From a bacterium (GTDB lineage Bacteria > Patescibacteriota > Gracilibacteria > UBA1369 > GCA-2718715): a stretch of 14,799 nucleotides of DNA. Below are positions 1 to 7,087 of this stretch, in pieces. A model generated the notes under the pieces. That model ran no database searches. It worked only from the letters and a program-made list of their open reading frames with translations, and was not told the DNA's origin. Location of the stretch: assembly GCA_030426295.1 (NCBI GenBank), contig JAUHYY010000016.1, positions 1 to 14,799 on the forward strand. Direction: 5' to 3'. Both the position numbers and the translations under genes were made by a program. Within the stretch, counting starts at the first letter, position 1. The number at the start of each line of letters is the position of its first letter.

Positions 1-40
1 GTAAGGAGCTATTAATTGGTAATTTGTAAATAGTTAGGTG

Positions 41-70
41 AAAGGCGGGGAGGAGACTCCTCGTCTTTTT
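41..70 (+). terminator. Rho-independent terminator of an off-window upstream gene
   Basis: An 11-bp stem with two G-U wobbles forms between 41-51 and 58-68. The loop is GGAGAC, and the 3' arm runs into a T-tract (65-70). It would end a plus-strand gene lying left of the window. An open frame starting with GTG at 38 crosses this hairpin, but that is better explained by chance: the first gene has a good promoter further downstream. Confidence 0.6.
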
Positions 71-89
71 TGTTTGCAGCTACAGCATA

Positions 90-118
90 TTGACGAATCT
101 GTCAAGTCTTGCTATGAT
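90..118 (+). promoter_or_regulatory. Promoter of the unknown gene at 146
   Basis: The -35 is TTGACG at 90-95 and the -10 is TATGAT at 113-118, with a 17-bp spacer. The start codon lies 27 nt past the -10, the same geometry as the other promoters here. It follows the terminator at 41-70, as expected at a transcription-unit boundary. Confidence 0.7.
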
Positions 119-145
119 TCGTTCTTAAAATTTACATTTCAATTT

Positions 146-712
146 ATGGTGGCTGGAGTTACAAATCCTTATTTAGATCAGAATGGTGGTATTGAAGTTT
201 ATGAGCCTGCAGGTTTGGAGCTAATAGGGCTTACAGAAGAGCAGGTGCCAGCTGAGTTTAAGCAGGAAGGTAGTGGTGCTTATAAATACGGTGTAGTTCA
301 GTATTTGGAGCTTTTGCCAGAATCTAGCTGTAATCCTTGGTCAGATGAGATTAATGATTATCGAGATGCATATGACTTTATGCAGTTCGTTGTGGAGAGA
401 TTTTTGTATATTCCTGAAGAAGTTAGAGAAGCTTTGGGTGTTGAAGATTTGTTAGAAGTAAAAATTATTGAAGCAGGAATTGTTTTAAGAGAGCATGAAC
501 AAGTGTTGCTTAAGATGCAGATCCTTAAGATGCAAAACCGTTATTTGGCAGCAGGTATTGCAGGAATTAATATTAGTGATGAAGATATAGAAATTTCTAG
601 TTTTTGGAAGAGAATGGATGCTTATAAAGATAGCCTGGCTAAACTTGGTTTACTGAGTCATCCGGTAATTTCAAAATATTTTGATGGAGAAAGCAGTACT
701 GTTACTCATTAA
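146..712 (+). CDS. Protein of unknown function, 188 aa
   Basis: I do not recognise this family. The frame stays open back to a GTG at 38, but that region holds a terminator hairpin and then a promoter. I therefore choose the ATG at 146, which lies 27 nt past the -10 with no Shine-Dalgarno, matching neighbouring genes. The protein is acidic and soluble, with no signal peptide or membrane segment. The middle (about residues 85-145) looks helical and contains a short tandem repeat, LLKMQ followed by ILKMQ, encoded by an 11-base repeat (509-519 and 524-534). The C-terminal part has a charged helix and then SSTVTH. It ends TAA just before the promoter of the next gene, so it is probably monocistronic. 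The gene call is firm because codon use matches neighbours; the function is unknown. Confidence 0.75.
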   Translation: MVAGVTNPYLDQNGGIEVYEPAGLELIGLTEEQVPAEFKQEGSGAYKYGVVQYLELLPESSCNPWSDEINDYRDAYDFMQFVVERFLYIPEEVREALGVEDLLEVKIIEAGIVLREHEQVLLKMQILKMQNRYLAAGIAGINISDEDIEISSFWKRMDAYKDSLAKLGLLSHPVISKYFDGESSTVTH

Positions 713-713
713 T

Positions 714-742
714 TTGCCCATCTTACTAGCTCGTAGTATAAT
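714..742 (+). promoter_or_regulatory. Promoter of the small membrane gene, pyrH and frr cluster
   Basis: TTGCCC at 714-719 and a perfect TATAAT at 737-742 are separated by 17 bp. The -35 begins two bases after the TAA of the preceding gene. The -10 ends 27 nt before the ATG at 770. It would drive the small membrane protein, pyrH and frr together. Confidence 0.75.
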
Positions 743-769
743 TGCGGCACGTTAATTTAAGTGTGCCTG

Positions 770-1141
770 ATGGCTGACAAAGAGATTGTTATACCGGTTT
801 CAAAGCTGCGAAGTGATAAGTCTACAGAGGATTTATTGAATGAAGTTAAGAAAGAGGTTGGCTTTGATGTTAGTGAAATTGAATCTCGAGGTATGAGGCT
901 TACTAAAGATGGTAAGATTGCCGTTAGGTTTCCAAAGTTTGTTCAGCTAGTTGCAACACATGACTTTGAGACTATTATGGAGCATTATGATAGAGAAGAA
1001 GTAATTATTACCTCGGACTTATTAATGGATCTTGCAAATACTCCTAATGAAGAAAGTACTGAAAGTAGATTTTCTTGGTTGTTTATGGGCTTAGTGCTTG
1101 GGGTTGTATTTGCTGCAATTGTATTTTTAATTTTTGTATAA
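770..1141 (+). CDS. Small C-tail-anchored membrane protein of unknown function, 123 aa
   Basis: No family recognised. The N-terminal 95 or so residues are soluble and charged, starting MADKEIVIPVSKL. The last 22 residues form one hydrophobic helix (roughly 101-123, GLVLGVVFAAIVFLIFV), which ends the protein. This predicts a C-terminally anchored protein with its body in the cytoplasm. A GTG nine bases upstream is in frame, but ATG at 770 is preferred: it fits the spacing from the promoter at 714-742. The TAA is seven bases before the pyrH ATG, so it is probably co-transcribed with pyrH and frr. Its place as first gene of a translation and nucleotide cluster gives no firm clue to function. Confidence 0.75.
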   Translation: MADKEIVIPVSKLRSDKSTEDLLNEVKKEVGFDVSEIESRGMRLTKDGKIAVRFPKFVQLVATHDFETIMEHYDREEVIITSDLLMDLANTPNEESTESRFSWLFMGLVLGVVFAAIVFLIFV

Positions 1142-1148
1142 ATATTGT

Positions 1149-1856
1149 ATGGATAAAAAAAGAATTTTACTGAAAATTTCGGGAGAAGTTTTTTCGAATG
1201 AAGATGGTAGTTCCTTTGATTTTGAAAAGTTTGATCAGGTTGCTAAGACTCTAGCTGATTTTATTAAAGATAAGGGAGTAGAACTTGCAATAGTAAGTGG
1301 TGCTGGTAACTTGTGGAGATATAGAGATACTAAAGGGTCAGCACTTGATCGTGTTACTGCTGATCAGATGGGTATGACTGCTACAGTGTTTAATGCAAAG
1401 TTACTTGAAAACTCATTAGTAAGTGCTGGTGTTGAAGCTGTTGCTGTTTCTGATTTTCCAGTTCCTGAATTGCTGCCGACTTATGATCCACATGAAGCAT
1501 ATGAGTTAGTGTCGCATGGTGTGACAATGATTTTAGCTGGTGGAACGAGTAATCCTTATTTCACTACTGATTCTGCTGCTGCACTTAGAGCCCTTGAATT
1601 AGAGTGTGATATTTTGATGAAGGCTACAAAGGTTGATGGTGTTTACAGTGATGATCCTCATAAGAACCCAGATGCTGAGAGATATAGTGAACTTTCTTAT
1701 GATGAAGTTTTAGAAAAAAATTTGCAGGTTATGGATCTTGCTGCAATTTCACTTTGTCGAGATAACGGCATGAAGGTCCTAGTGTTCGACTTCACAGATC
1801 CGGATAATCTTGCTAAAGTCTTCGAAGACTTTTCATTAGGTACTTTAATAAGTTAA
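1149..1856 (+). CDS. pyrH: UMP kinase (uridylate kinase)
   Basis: Phosphorylates UMP to UDP with ATP, the entry to UTP and CTP synthesis; cytoplasmic and, in the family, a hexamer of the amino-acid-kinase fold. The 235 aa match the usual length. Visible signatures are the N-terminal phosphate loop LKISGE (8-13), DRVTADQMGM (67-76), the UMP-binding GGTSNPYFTTDSAA (131-144) and KATKVDGVYSDDP (158-170). The usual GGGN-I/L-FRG segment reads SGAGNLWRYRD (50-60), a variant that keeps the glycine, the asparagine and an arginine. ATG at 1149 is chosen over an in-frame TTG at 1134, because it gives the family N-terminus and avoids overlap with the previous gene. It lies in a tight run with the small membrane gene (7-nt gap) and frr (8-nt gap). 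The pyrH-frr order is conserved widely in bacteria. Confidence 0.95.
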   Translation: MDKKRILLKISGEVFSNEDGSSFDFEKFDQVAKTLADFIKDKGVELAIVSGAGNLWRYRDTKGSALDRVTADQMGMTATVFNAKLLENSLVSAGVEAVAVSDFPVPELLPTYDPHEAYELVSHGVTMILAGGTSNPYFTTDSAAALRALELECDILMKATKVDGVYSDDPHKNPDAERYSELSYDEVLEKNLQVMDLAAISLCRDNGMKVLVFDFTDPDNLAKVFEDFSLGTLIS

Positions 1857-1864
1857 AAATAAAT

Positions 1865-2425
1865 ATGACAACTGACCAATTAATAAAAGATGCTAAGGCT
1901 GAATTTGAAAAAGCTATTAGTTACTTAAGATCTGAATATTCTAAATTGCAAACTGGTAGAGCATCGAGTGTTCTTGTTGAAGATGTTCCAGTTGATGCTT
2001 ACGGTTCAACTCAGCCAATTAAAAGTTTGGCTCAGATAACAATTCCAGAACCAAGGTCTATTATGATTAAGCCGTGGGACAAAGGGCTTCTTGGTGAAAT
2101 TGAAAAAGCTATCTTGGGTCAAAATCTAGGCTTGAATCCAAATAATAGTGGTGAATCACTTATTATTAATCTTCCAGTGCTTACAGAAGAAAGAAGAAGA
2201 GATTTAGTTAAGCTTGTTCATAAGTTTGCTGAGGATGCGAAAATTTCAATTAGGCAAGCTAGACAGCATGCTCACCAAAAGTTTAAGTCAATGGAGTCAA
2301 ACGATGAAATTACGGAAGACGATAAGATTACAGCTGAGAAGCGACTTCAAGATGCAGTTGATGCTGCTAACAGTGATGTTGAGGCTGCTTCGAAGAAGAA
2401 AGAAGAAGAAGTTATGAAGGTGTAA
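1865..2425 (+). CDS. frr: Ribosome recycling factor
   Basis: RRF acts with EF-G to split the post-termination ribosome and free mRNA and tRNA. The 186 aa match the family length. The typical N-terminal helix ends in LQTGRASSVLVEDVPV (28-43), followed by the hinge and beta domain with SLAQITIPEPRSIMIKPWDK. Then comes NLPVLTEERRRDLVKLVHK, which packs the three-helix bundle. The C-terminal helix is lysine- and glutamate-rich and ends KKKEEEVMKV. It starts eight bases after the pyrH stop with no Shine-Dalgarno. Synteny with pyrH supports the assignment. A 64-nt gap follows before rseP, whose start has its own TATAAT elements. Confidence 0.97.
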   Translation: MTTDQLIKDAKAEFEKAISYLRSEYSKLQTGRASSVLVEDVPVDAYGSTQPIKSLAQITIPEPRSIMIKPWDKGLLGEIEKAILGQNLGLNPNNSGESLIINLPVLTEERRRDLVKLVHKFAEDAKISIRQARQHAHQKFKSMESNDEITEDDKITAEKRLQDAVDAANSDVEAASKKKEEEVMKV

Positions 2426-2456
2426 GTGGCTAATATCTGATAGCTGAAGGTGCTTC

Positions 2457-2480
2457 TATATTACGTATTATAATTATAAT
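2457..2480 (+). promoter_or_regulatory. Possible promoter -10 elements for rseP
   Basis: Three -10-like hexamers are present: TATATT (2457-2462), TATAAT (2469-2474) and TATAAT (2475-2480). No convincing -35 is seen 17 bp upstream of any of them. TATATT lies 27 nt from the ATG, the distance seen at the other promoters. The last TATAAT is only 9 nt from the ATG and would give an almost leaderless mRNA. Readthrough from frr is equally possible. Confidence 0.4.
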
Positions 2481-2489
2481 TAATCTCTC

Positions 2490-4022
2490 ATGTCAGTTTT
2501 TCTAAATGTTCTTGGTGTGGTACTGATACTTTCTTTTTTGGTTTTTATACACGAGCTTGGGCATTTCATAGCTGCTAGAAGAAATGGAGTTAAAGTAGAG
2601 GAGTTTGGTATGGGGTTTCCACCTCGACTTTTTAGTTTTAAGAAAGGGGATACTGTTTATACATTTAATCTGATTCCATTTGGCGGATTTGTGAAACTTT
2701 ATGGCGAGGATACTTATGATAAGAGAATCCTTAATAGTAAGCAGAGTTATGCATCTAAAACGCCTTGGCAAAAGGTTAAGATCCTTACTGCGGGTGTGTT
2801 TATGAACTTTTTAGTTTTCTGGATTTGTATGACTGCTGCAATGACTATTGGCATGGATCCTATGATCACGAATGAAGATGATTTTCAAATGGCGTTTAAA
2901 GATGGGACTTATACATCTGAAGCTGGACTTCATTTAGAGGATGGTAGAAAAGTTGTCCAAGTTGATGAGACTCCTGTTTATTCTTTTGAAGCTACAAAGT
3001 TTCTAGATGGTAATGAGCATGAGTTTGTATTTGATGATGGTTCGATTGAGCTTGGTACTGTTGAAGATTTAGATTTTGAGCCTGTTGTTTCTTTGCCTGC
3101 TATAAGAATTACTGAGATTTCAAATGAAAGTGTTTTAACAGAACTGCGACCAGATGATGTGATTACTTCGATTGGTGGGGTCCCACCATTTGATATGGAG
3201 ACTTTAATTGCCTCTTTTTACTCAAATAATGATGGTGGGGTTGAAGTTAAGTATTTGAGAGAAGGCGAAGAGTTTTCTTCGCTTATAGAAGTTAATAACT
3301 ACTACGAGATAAGTGGATTTACTGATGACTCTGTTGCTTTAAAGGCAGGAATTCTTGAAGGCGATAATCTTATTGCTGTTGATGGTTTGATTATTGAGGT
3401 GGGGGATGATCCATCAAAAGTTGTTAGAGATAAAGGTCTTGAGAAAGTGGTTTATACAATTCGAAGAGATGGTATTGATTTAGATTACGTATTAAGGCCA
3501 AACGATGAAGGTTTAGTTGGAATTGCATTGGCTCCTGAGTTTAGTTTGAAAGATTTGTCTTTTGATTTTGTTCAAGATTCAGTTCTAAGTTCTGTTACAG
3601 ATATAGAGCAGATTAAAGAGCCGATTTATCGTGCTCCGATAACTGCACTAAGTGAGGGAACGAAAATTGCTGTAATGACGGCTGGTGCGTTTTTAAAAAC
3701 TTTCAGTGATGTTGCGACTAAACTTGAAGTGTCAGACGATATAGGTGGTCCCGTACAAGTAGCTAAGCTTGGATTCGTTTTTGTACAAGAAGGCGGAGTT
3801 GAGCTTTTGAGTTTTATTGCTTTAATTTCACTTAGTTTGGCGGTGATAAATATTTTACCGATTCCAGCACTCGATGGAGGTAGATTGGTGTTTGTTATTA
3901 TCGAAGCATTCAGAGGGAAACCTTTGAACTCTAGAATTGAAGCTATGATTCATACTGCTGGATTCATATTCTTGCTGCTTCTAATTGCAGTAGTCACTTT
4001 CTATGACATAGTCAGGATTTAA
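2490..4022 (+). CDS. rseP: Site-2 zinc metalloprotease, RseP family
   Basis: Intramembrane protease of family M50B. Relatives cut transmembrane anti-sigma factors or remnant signal peptides. The HELGH zinc motif lies in the first membrane helix (H21, E22, H25), and the third ligand is D462 in NILPIPALDGG near the C-terminus. FGGFVKL (64-70) and a second membrane helix (about 101-120) follow the first motif. The periplasmic part holds two clear PDZ-like domains (about 205-260 and 275-335). A weaker PDZ-like core sits around 143-168 (SEAGLHLEDGRKVVQVDETP). The last membrane helix (about 490-507) ends the protein. At 510 aa it is longer than E. coli RseP (about 450), mostly in the PDZ region. 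In many bacteria rseP follows pyrH, frr, uppS, cdsA and dxr; here those intervening genes are missing. No candidate anti-sigma substrate is adjacent. Confidence 0.93.
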   Translation: MSVFLNVLGVVLILSFLVFIHELGHFIAARRNGVKVEEFGMGFPPRLFSFKKGDTVYTFNLIPFGGFVKLYGEDTYDKRILNSKQSYASKTPWQKVKILTAGVFMNFLVFWICMTAAMTIGMDPMITNEDDFQMAFKDGTYTSEAGLHLEDGRKVVQVDETPVYSFEATKFLDGNEHEFVFDDGSIELGTVEDLDFEPVVSLPAIRITEISNESVLTELRPDDVITSIGGVPPFDMETLIASFYSNNDGGVEVKYLREGEEFSSLIEVNNYYEISGFTDDSVALKAGILEGDNLIAVDGLIIEVGDDPSKVVRDKGLEKVVYTIRRDGIDLDYVLRPNDEGLVGIALAPEFSLKDLSFDFVQDSVLSSVTDIEQIKEPIYRAPITALSEGTKIAVMTAGAFLKTFSDVATKLEVSDDIGGPVQVAKLGFVFVQEGGVELLSFIALISLSLAVINILPIPALDGGRLVFVIIEAFRGKPLNSRIEAMIHTAGFIFLLLLIAVVTFYDIVRI

Positions 4023-4026
4023 GCCC

Positions 4027-4055
4027 TTGAATCTAGGTTGTCAGAAAGTTAATAT
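4027..4055 (+). promoter_or_regulatory. Promoter of dnaA
   Basis: TTGAAT at 4027-4032 and TAATAT at 4050-4055 are separated by 17 bp. The ATG of dnaA is 26 nt past the -10, the geometry shared by other genes here. No DnaA box (TTATNCACA type) was seen in this 59-nt gap, so there is no sign of classical DnaA autoregulation. Confidence 0.6.
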
Positions 4056-4081
4056 TAAGTTCCGTTAAATTTATTTTATTT

Positions 4082-5518
4082 ATGGGTGATCAAACTCTTT
4101 GGCGAAGTATCATTGCAGAATTACAACCGAATATTAAGAAAGCTGATTTGTTGGTGTGGTTCCAAGGTACTGGTATTTTGAGTGTTGCTGATAATAAAGT
4201 TGTGATCGGTCTACCAAGTATTTTTGCTCAAGAGTGGTTTAATAAGAGGTATAAGACTTTAATTTTTGATGCTTTAAAGAAGTTGGGTCATGGTGTTGAA
4301 GAAGTTGAGTTCATGATTGATTCATCTTTAATTGAAGAAAATGGTGAAGGTATTGATATGAGAGACTTTTTAAATACTGGTAAGAAAAATAAATCTAGAA
4401 AACTACCTAAGAAACAAGAAGTTAAATATACTTTTTCTGGTAAACAGCAGGATTCTGTAACTAGTAAGTTTATTAATCCTAAGTATAGACTTGATAACTT
4501 CGTGATTGGTTCAGACAACCGTTTAGCTCATGCAGCTTGTTCTGCAGTAGCTAAGAAGCCAGGAGGTGCTTATAATCCTCTTTTTGTTTATGGAGATGTA
4601 GGACTTGGTAAAACACATTTGTTACAAGGTACTGGTAATGCGATTTTAGAAAACTTTAGAGACATGGTTGTTGTTTATGGATCTGCTGAAAAGTTTACGA
4701 ATGAGATTGTAGATGCAATTAAGAAAAATGATGTTAAGGGGTTTAGAAATAGATATAGACGAGCTGATTGTTTGATTATTGATGATATTCAATTTTTAGC
4801 TAAGAAAAGTAGAACTCAAGAAGAGTTCTTTCATACATTTAATGAGTTGTATGATGACAATAAGCAAATAATTATTAGTTCTGATAAACCGCCCAAAGAA
4901 CTTGAAGGTATCGAAGATAGACTTGTAAGTCGTTTTGAGATGGGAATGATTGTTGATGTGAACTTTCCTGATGTTGAAACTTGTTTAGCGATTCTTCATA
5001 AGAAATGTCAGGAAATGGAAGTACTGATCCCGAACGAAGTTTTGGAATTTATTTCTAATAATACAACTAATAGTATTCGTGAGCTTGAAGGAGTTTTGGT
5101 TCAAGCAATTGCTCAGGCTCAGTTAGAAAATAGTACACCGACTGTGAATTCGGTTGCTAAGATTATGAAGAAGCTTGGAAAAATAAATCTTGTTACGAAT
5201 CCAGAACATTTTCAGTCTTCTGCTAAAAGAGTTACAACCGCAGATGATTTAATTGAAGTTGTTACTCAGTATTACAAGCTTGAACGTGATGATATCGTTA
5301 GTGCTAAAAGAAGTCGTGACATCATGATTCCTCGTCAAATTTGCATGTACTTGCTTCGTAAAGAATTTAACTTTTCGTTTGAAAAGATAGGTGAAGAGTT
5401 TGGTGGTAGAAATCATACTACTGCAATGCATGCCTATAATAAAATGGTAAAAGATCTGAAAGATGATCATGTATTAGTTAAAGATATGAACGCAATTAAG
5501 CGTGAAATTGGTCTTTAA
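4082..5518 (+). CDS. dnaA: Chromosomal replication initiator DnaA
   Basis: AAA+ ATPase that binds and opens the replication origin. The 478 aa match the family length. Domain I covers about 1-85 and starts with LWRSIIAELQPNIKKADLLVWF. A lysine-rich linker follows (about 95-125). The AAA+ core (about 135-350) has Walker A GDVGLGKT (171-178), Walker B LIIDDIQF (231-238) and the PPKELEGIEDRLVSRFEMG segment with its sensor and arginine-finger region. Domain IV carries the DNA-binding signature FGGRNHTTAMHAYNKM near the C-terminus, where most homologues have GGRDHTT; the aspartate-to-asparagine change is mild. dnaN, recF and rpmH are not adjacent, and no DnaA-box cluster is seen, so the origin is probably elsewhere. 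A FecR-domain gene follows on the same strand. Confidence 0.97.
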   Translation: MGDQTLWRSIIAELQPNIKKADLLVWFQGTGILSVADNKVVIGLPSIFAQEWFNKRYKTLIFDALKKLGHGVEEVEFMIDSSLIEENGEGIDMRDFLNTGKKNKSRKLPKKQEVKYTFSGKQQDSVTSKFINPKYRLDNFVIGSDNRLAHAACSAVAKKPGGAYNPLFVYGDVGLGKTHLLQGTGNAILENFRDMVVVYGSAEKFTNEIVDAIKKNDVKGFRNRYRRADCLIIDDIQFLAKKSRTQEEFFHTFNELYDDNKQIIISSDKPPKELEGIEDRLVSRFEMGMIVDVNFPDVETCLAILHKKCQEMEVLIPNEVLEFISNNTTNSIRELEGVLVQAIAQAQLENSTPTVNSVAKIMKKLGKINLVTNPEHFQSSAKRVTTADDLIEVVTQYYKLERDDIVSAKRSRDIMIPRQICMYLLRKEFNFSFEKIGEEFGGRNHTTAMHAYNKMVKDLKDDHVLVKDMNAIKREIGL

Positions 5519-5542
5519 ATAATTTACAAATTTTTCTAATAT
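5514..5542 (+). promoter_or_regulatory. Candidate promoter of the FecR-domain gene
   Basis: TTTAAA (5514-5519, overlapping the dnaA stop codon) and TAATAT (5537-5542) are 17 bp apart. The -10 ends 27 nt before the ATG at 5570. Both hexamers are weak, but the geometry equals that of the stronger promoters in the window. Confidence 0.45.
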
Positions 5543-5569
5543 TCATTCAAATTAACCCCAATTACTTAC

Positions 5570-7087
5570 ATGGATAATATGTACTACAGACCGTCGAGAG
5601 GTTATGGTCGAAGATCAAGAAGAGCAAGAGTGAGAAAAATAAAGTTTATGAAACCTTTATTGTTCATATTAGCTATTATCGTATTTTTTTGGATTTTAGC
5701 TCAAATATGGGGATTCTTTTCAAACTTGATAAGCAGTGATTTAGATAGTCCGGCTCAAGTTTATATTGTTGAAGGTAAAACTCAGATCTTGAGTTTTGGT
5801 TCTGGGGATTATGCTCCTCTGCTTTCTGGACAAGCATTGCTTGAAGGTGATCGAGTAAGAACTTTGACTGATTCTAGAGCTGTAGTTGAGTTTTATGATG
5901 GAACAATTCTGAGAATGGATGAAGGTACTGATTTGATGCTTGAAGAAGTTGATAAAGGTAAGAATGAAGGAAGTATTTTAGTAAGAGTTAATACTGGTGA
6001 TGTTTGGGTTAACAAACCTAGTAATGCTGAACTTAAGTCTAATGTTGTTGTTACAACAGATTACCTTAAGGTAAATGCTGACTCTACAATCTTTGCTATG
6101 AGAGCTGGATTGCCTGAGTCGGTTCGAGTTGTAGACGAAAATCTTCTTGTTGAAGTTCTAGAGGAAGGGCAATCTTTAGACCAAATTGAAGTTTCAGTTG
6201 GACAAGAGCTTATATTAACAAGTGATGCTTATGATGCATTCTTGAGACGTGAAACGCCATCTGTGCTTGATGCATTAGATATTAATTTCCAGCAAAATAG
6301 TTGGTACAAGTTCAATACTGATGAAGATGCTAGTCCTTCACAGTTCGCTGTTGATCCTGCATTATCCGATGGGTCAGGAACAGTTATTGAATCTGAAAAT
6401 CCTCTAGAAGGGGCTGCAGATGATTTTGTTGATTCATTGCCAGATGATAATAGTTCAAGTGCTGCACTGGATTCGCCTCAAGTGACTAGTCCTTCTCAAG
6501 GTTCAACACAAAATTCTGAGACAATTGATATTTTAGGTAATGCTCCAGTTGGTGCAGAAAAAATTATGGTTACAAGTTTTGAGGAAGGATCACCGAATCC
6601 ATATGTACTTAAGGGGTTTACTCCAGGAGATTCTACATTTAGATATATTGCTACGTTTGATGGAGGTAATGGCAACCTAGTAATTGGTGAAAATAGATTC
6701 GAAATCGTAGCGATTGATGCAGAAGGAAATGAGAGTCCAACTAGCACTTTAGTATTTGATTATGAATTAGCTGCAGATGCAGAAGTTGAAACTCCGGATG
6801 TATTGTCTGCTCCAGAGATTGTAATGATTAATGATCAACCGGCAGGTGAAAAATTCATCTTAGAAGAAGATAGAGCTGTTGTAATTGGTTCTGTTGGTAC
6901 ATGGGCAACTGATGTAGTTGTAAATAACTACACTCTAAGAGAATTCACGCCGAATAGTGGTACATTTACTTATATTCTTTCTAATGAGTTTGGAAACTTA
7001 AGTTCTGGTGAAAATGTCTTAGAAGTTTATGCTAAAGACAAAAGTGGAACGAAGAGTGAAGTTCTTGAATTCGTTGTAAGTTACTAA
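5570..7087 (+). CDS. Membrane-anchored FecR-domain protein with two C-terminal Ig-like repeats, 505 aa
   Basis: The first 28 residues are strongly basic (YGRRSRRARVRKIKFMK), then one membrane helix (about 29-50) follows; the rest should be outside the membrane. Residues about 60-220 form a FecR-type beta domain: EGDRVRTLTDSRAVVEFYDGT, then GSILVRVNTGDVWV and NVVVTTDYLKVNADSTIFAM. A linker rich in Ser, Asp and Pro (about 250-318) leads to two similar Ig-like repeats. YVLKGFTPGDSTFRYI (345-360) aligns with YTLREFTPNSGTFTYI (454-469), and GENRFEIVAIDAEGNES with GENVLEVYAKDKSGTKS. The classic FecR works with a FecI sigma factor and a TonB receptor; none is nearby and no CheW- or sigma-binding feature is visible. 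A cell-surface or envelope-scaffold role is more likely. Its TAA overlaps the stop of mltG on the other strand. Confidence 0.85.
   Translation: MDNMYYRPSRGYGRRSRRARVRKIKFMKPLLFILAIIVFFWILAQIWGFFSNLISSDLDSPAQVYIVEGKTQILSFGSGDYAPLLSGQALLEGDRVRTLTDSRAVVEFYDGTILRMDEGTDLMLEEVDKGKNEGSILVRVNTGDVWVNKPSNAELKSNVVVTTDYLKVNADSTIFAMRAGLPESVRVVDENLLVEVLEEGQSLDQIEVSVGQELILTSDAYDAFLRRETPSVLDALDINFQQNSWYKFNTDEDASPSQFAVDPALSDGSGTVIESENPLEGAADDFVDSLPDDNSSSAALDSPQVTSPSQGSTQNSETIDILGNAPVGAEKIMVTSFEEGSPNPYVLKGFTPGDSTFRYIATFDGGNGNLVIGENRFEIVAIDAEGNESPTSTLVFDYELAADAEVETPDVLSAPEIVMINDQPAGEKFILEEDRAVVIGSVGTWATDVVVNNYTLREFTPNSGTFTYILSNEFGNLSSGENVLEVYAKDKSGTKSEVLEFVVSY

Noticed and set aside
38..145. N-terminal extension of the first gene from a GTG at 38
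   Set aside because: It would translate a terminator hairpin and a promoter; the ATG at 146 fits the promoter spacing of the other genes.
509..534. Tandem 11-base repeat with a 15-base period
   Set aside because: It lies inside a coding region and encodes a repeated LKMQ helix segment; two copies are not a notable repeat array.
4023..4081. Replication origin or DnaA-box cluster next to dnaA
   Set aside because: No TTATNCACA-type sites are visible in this gap or in 5519-5569.
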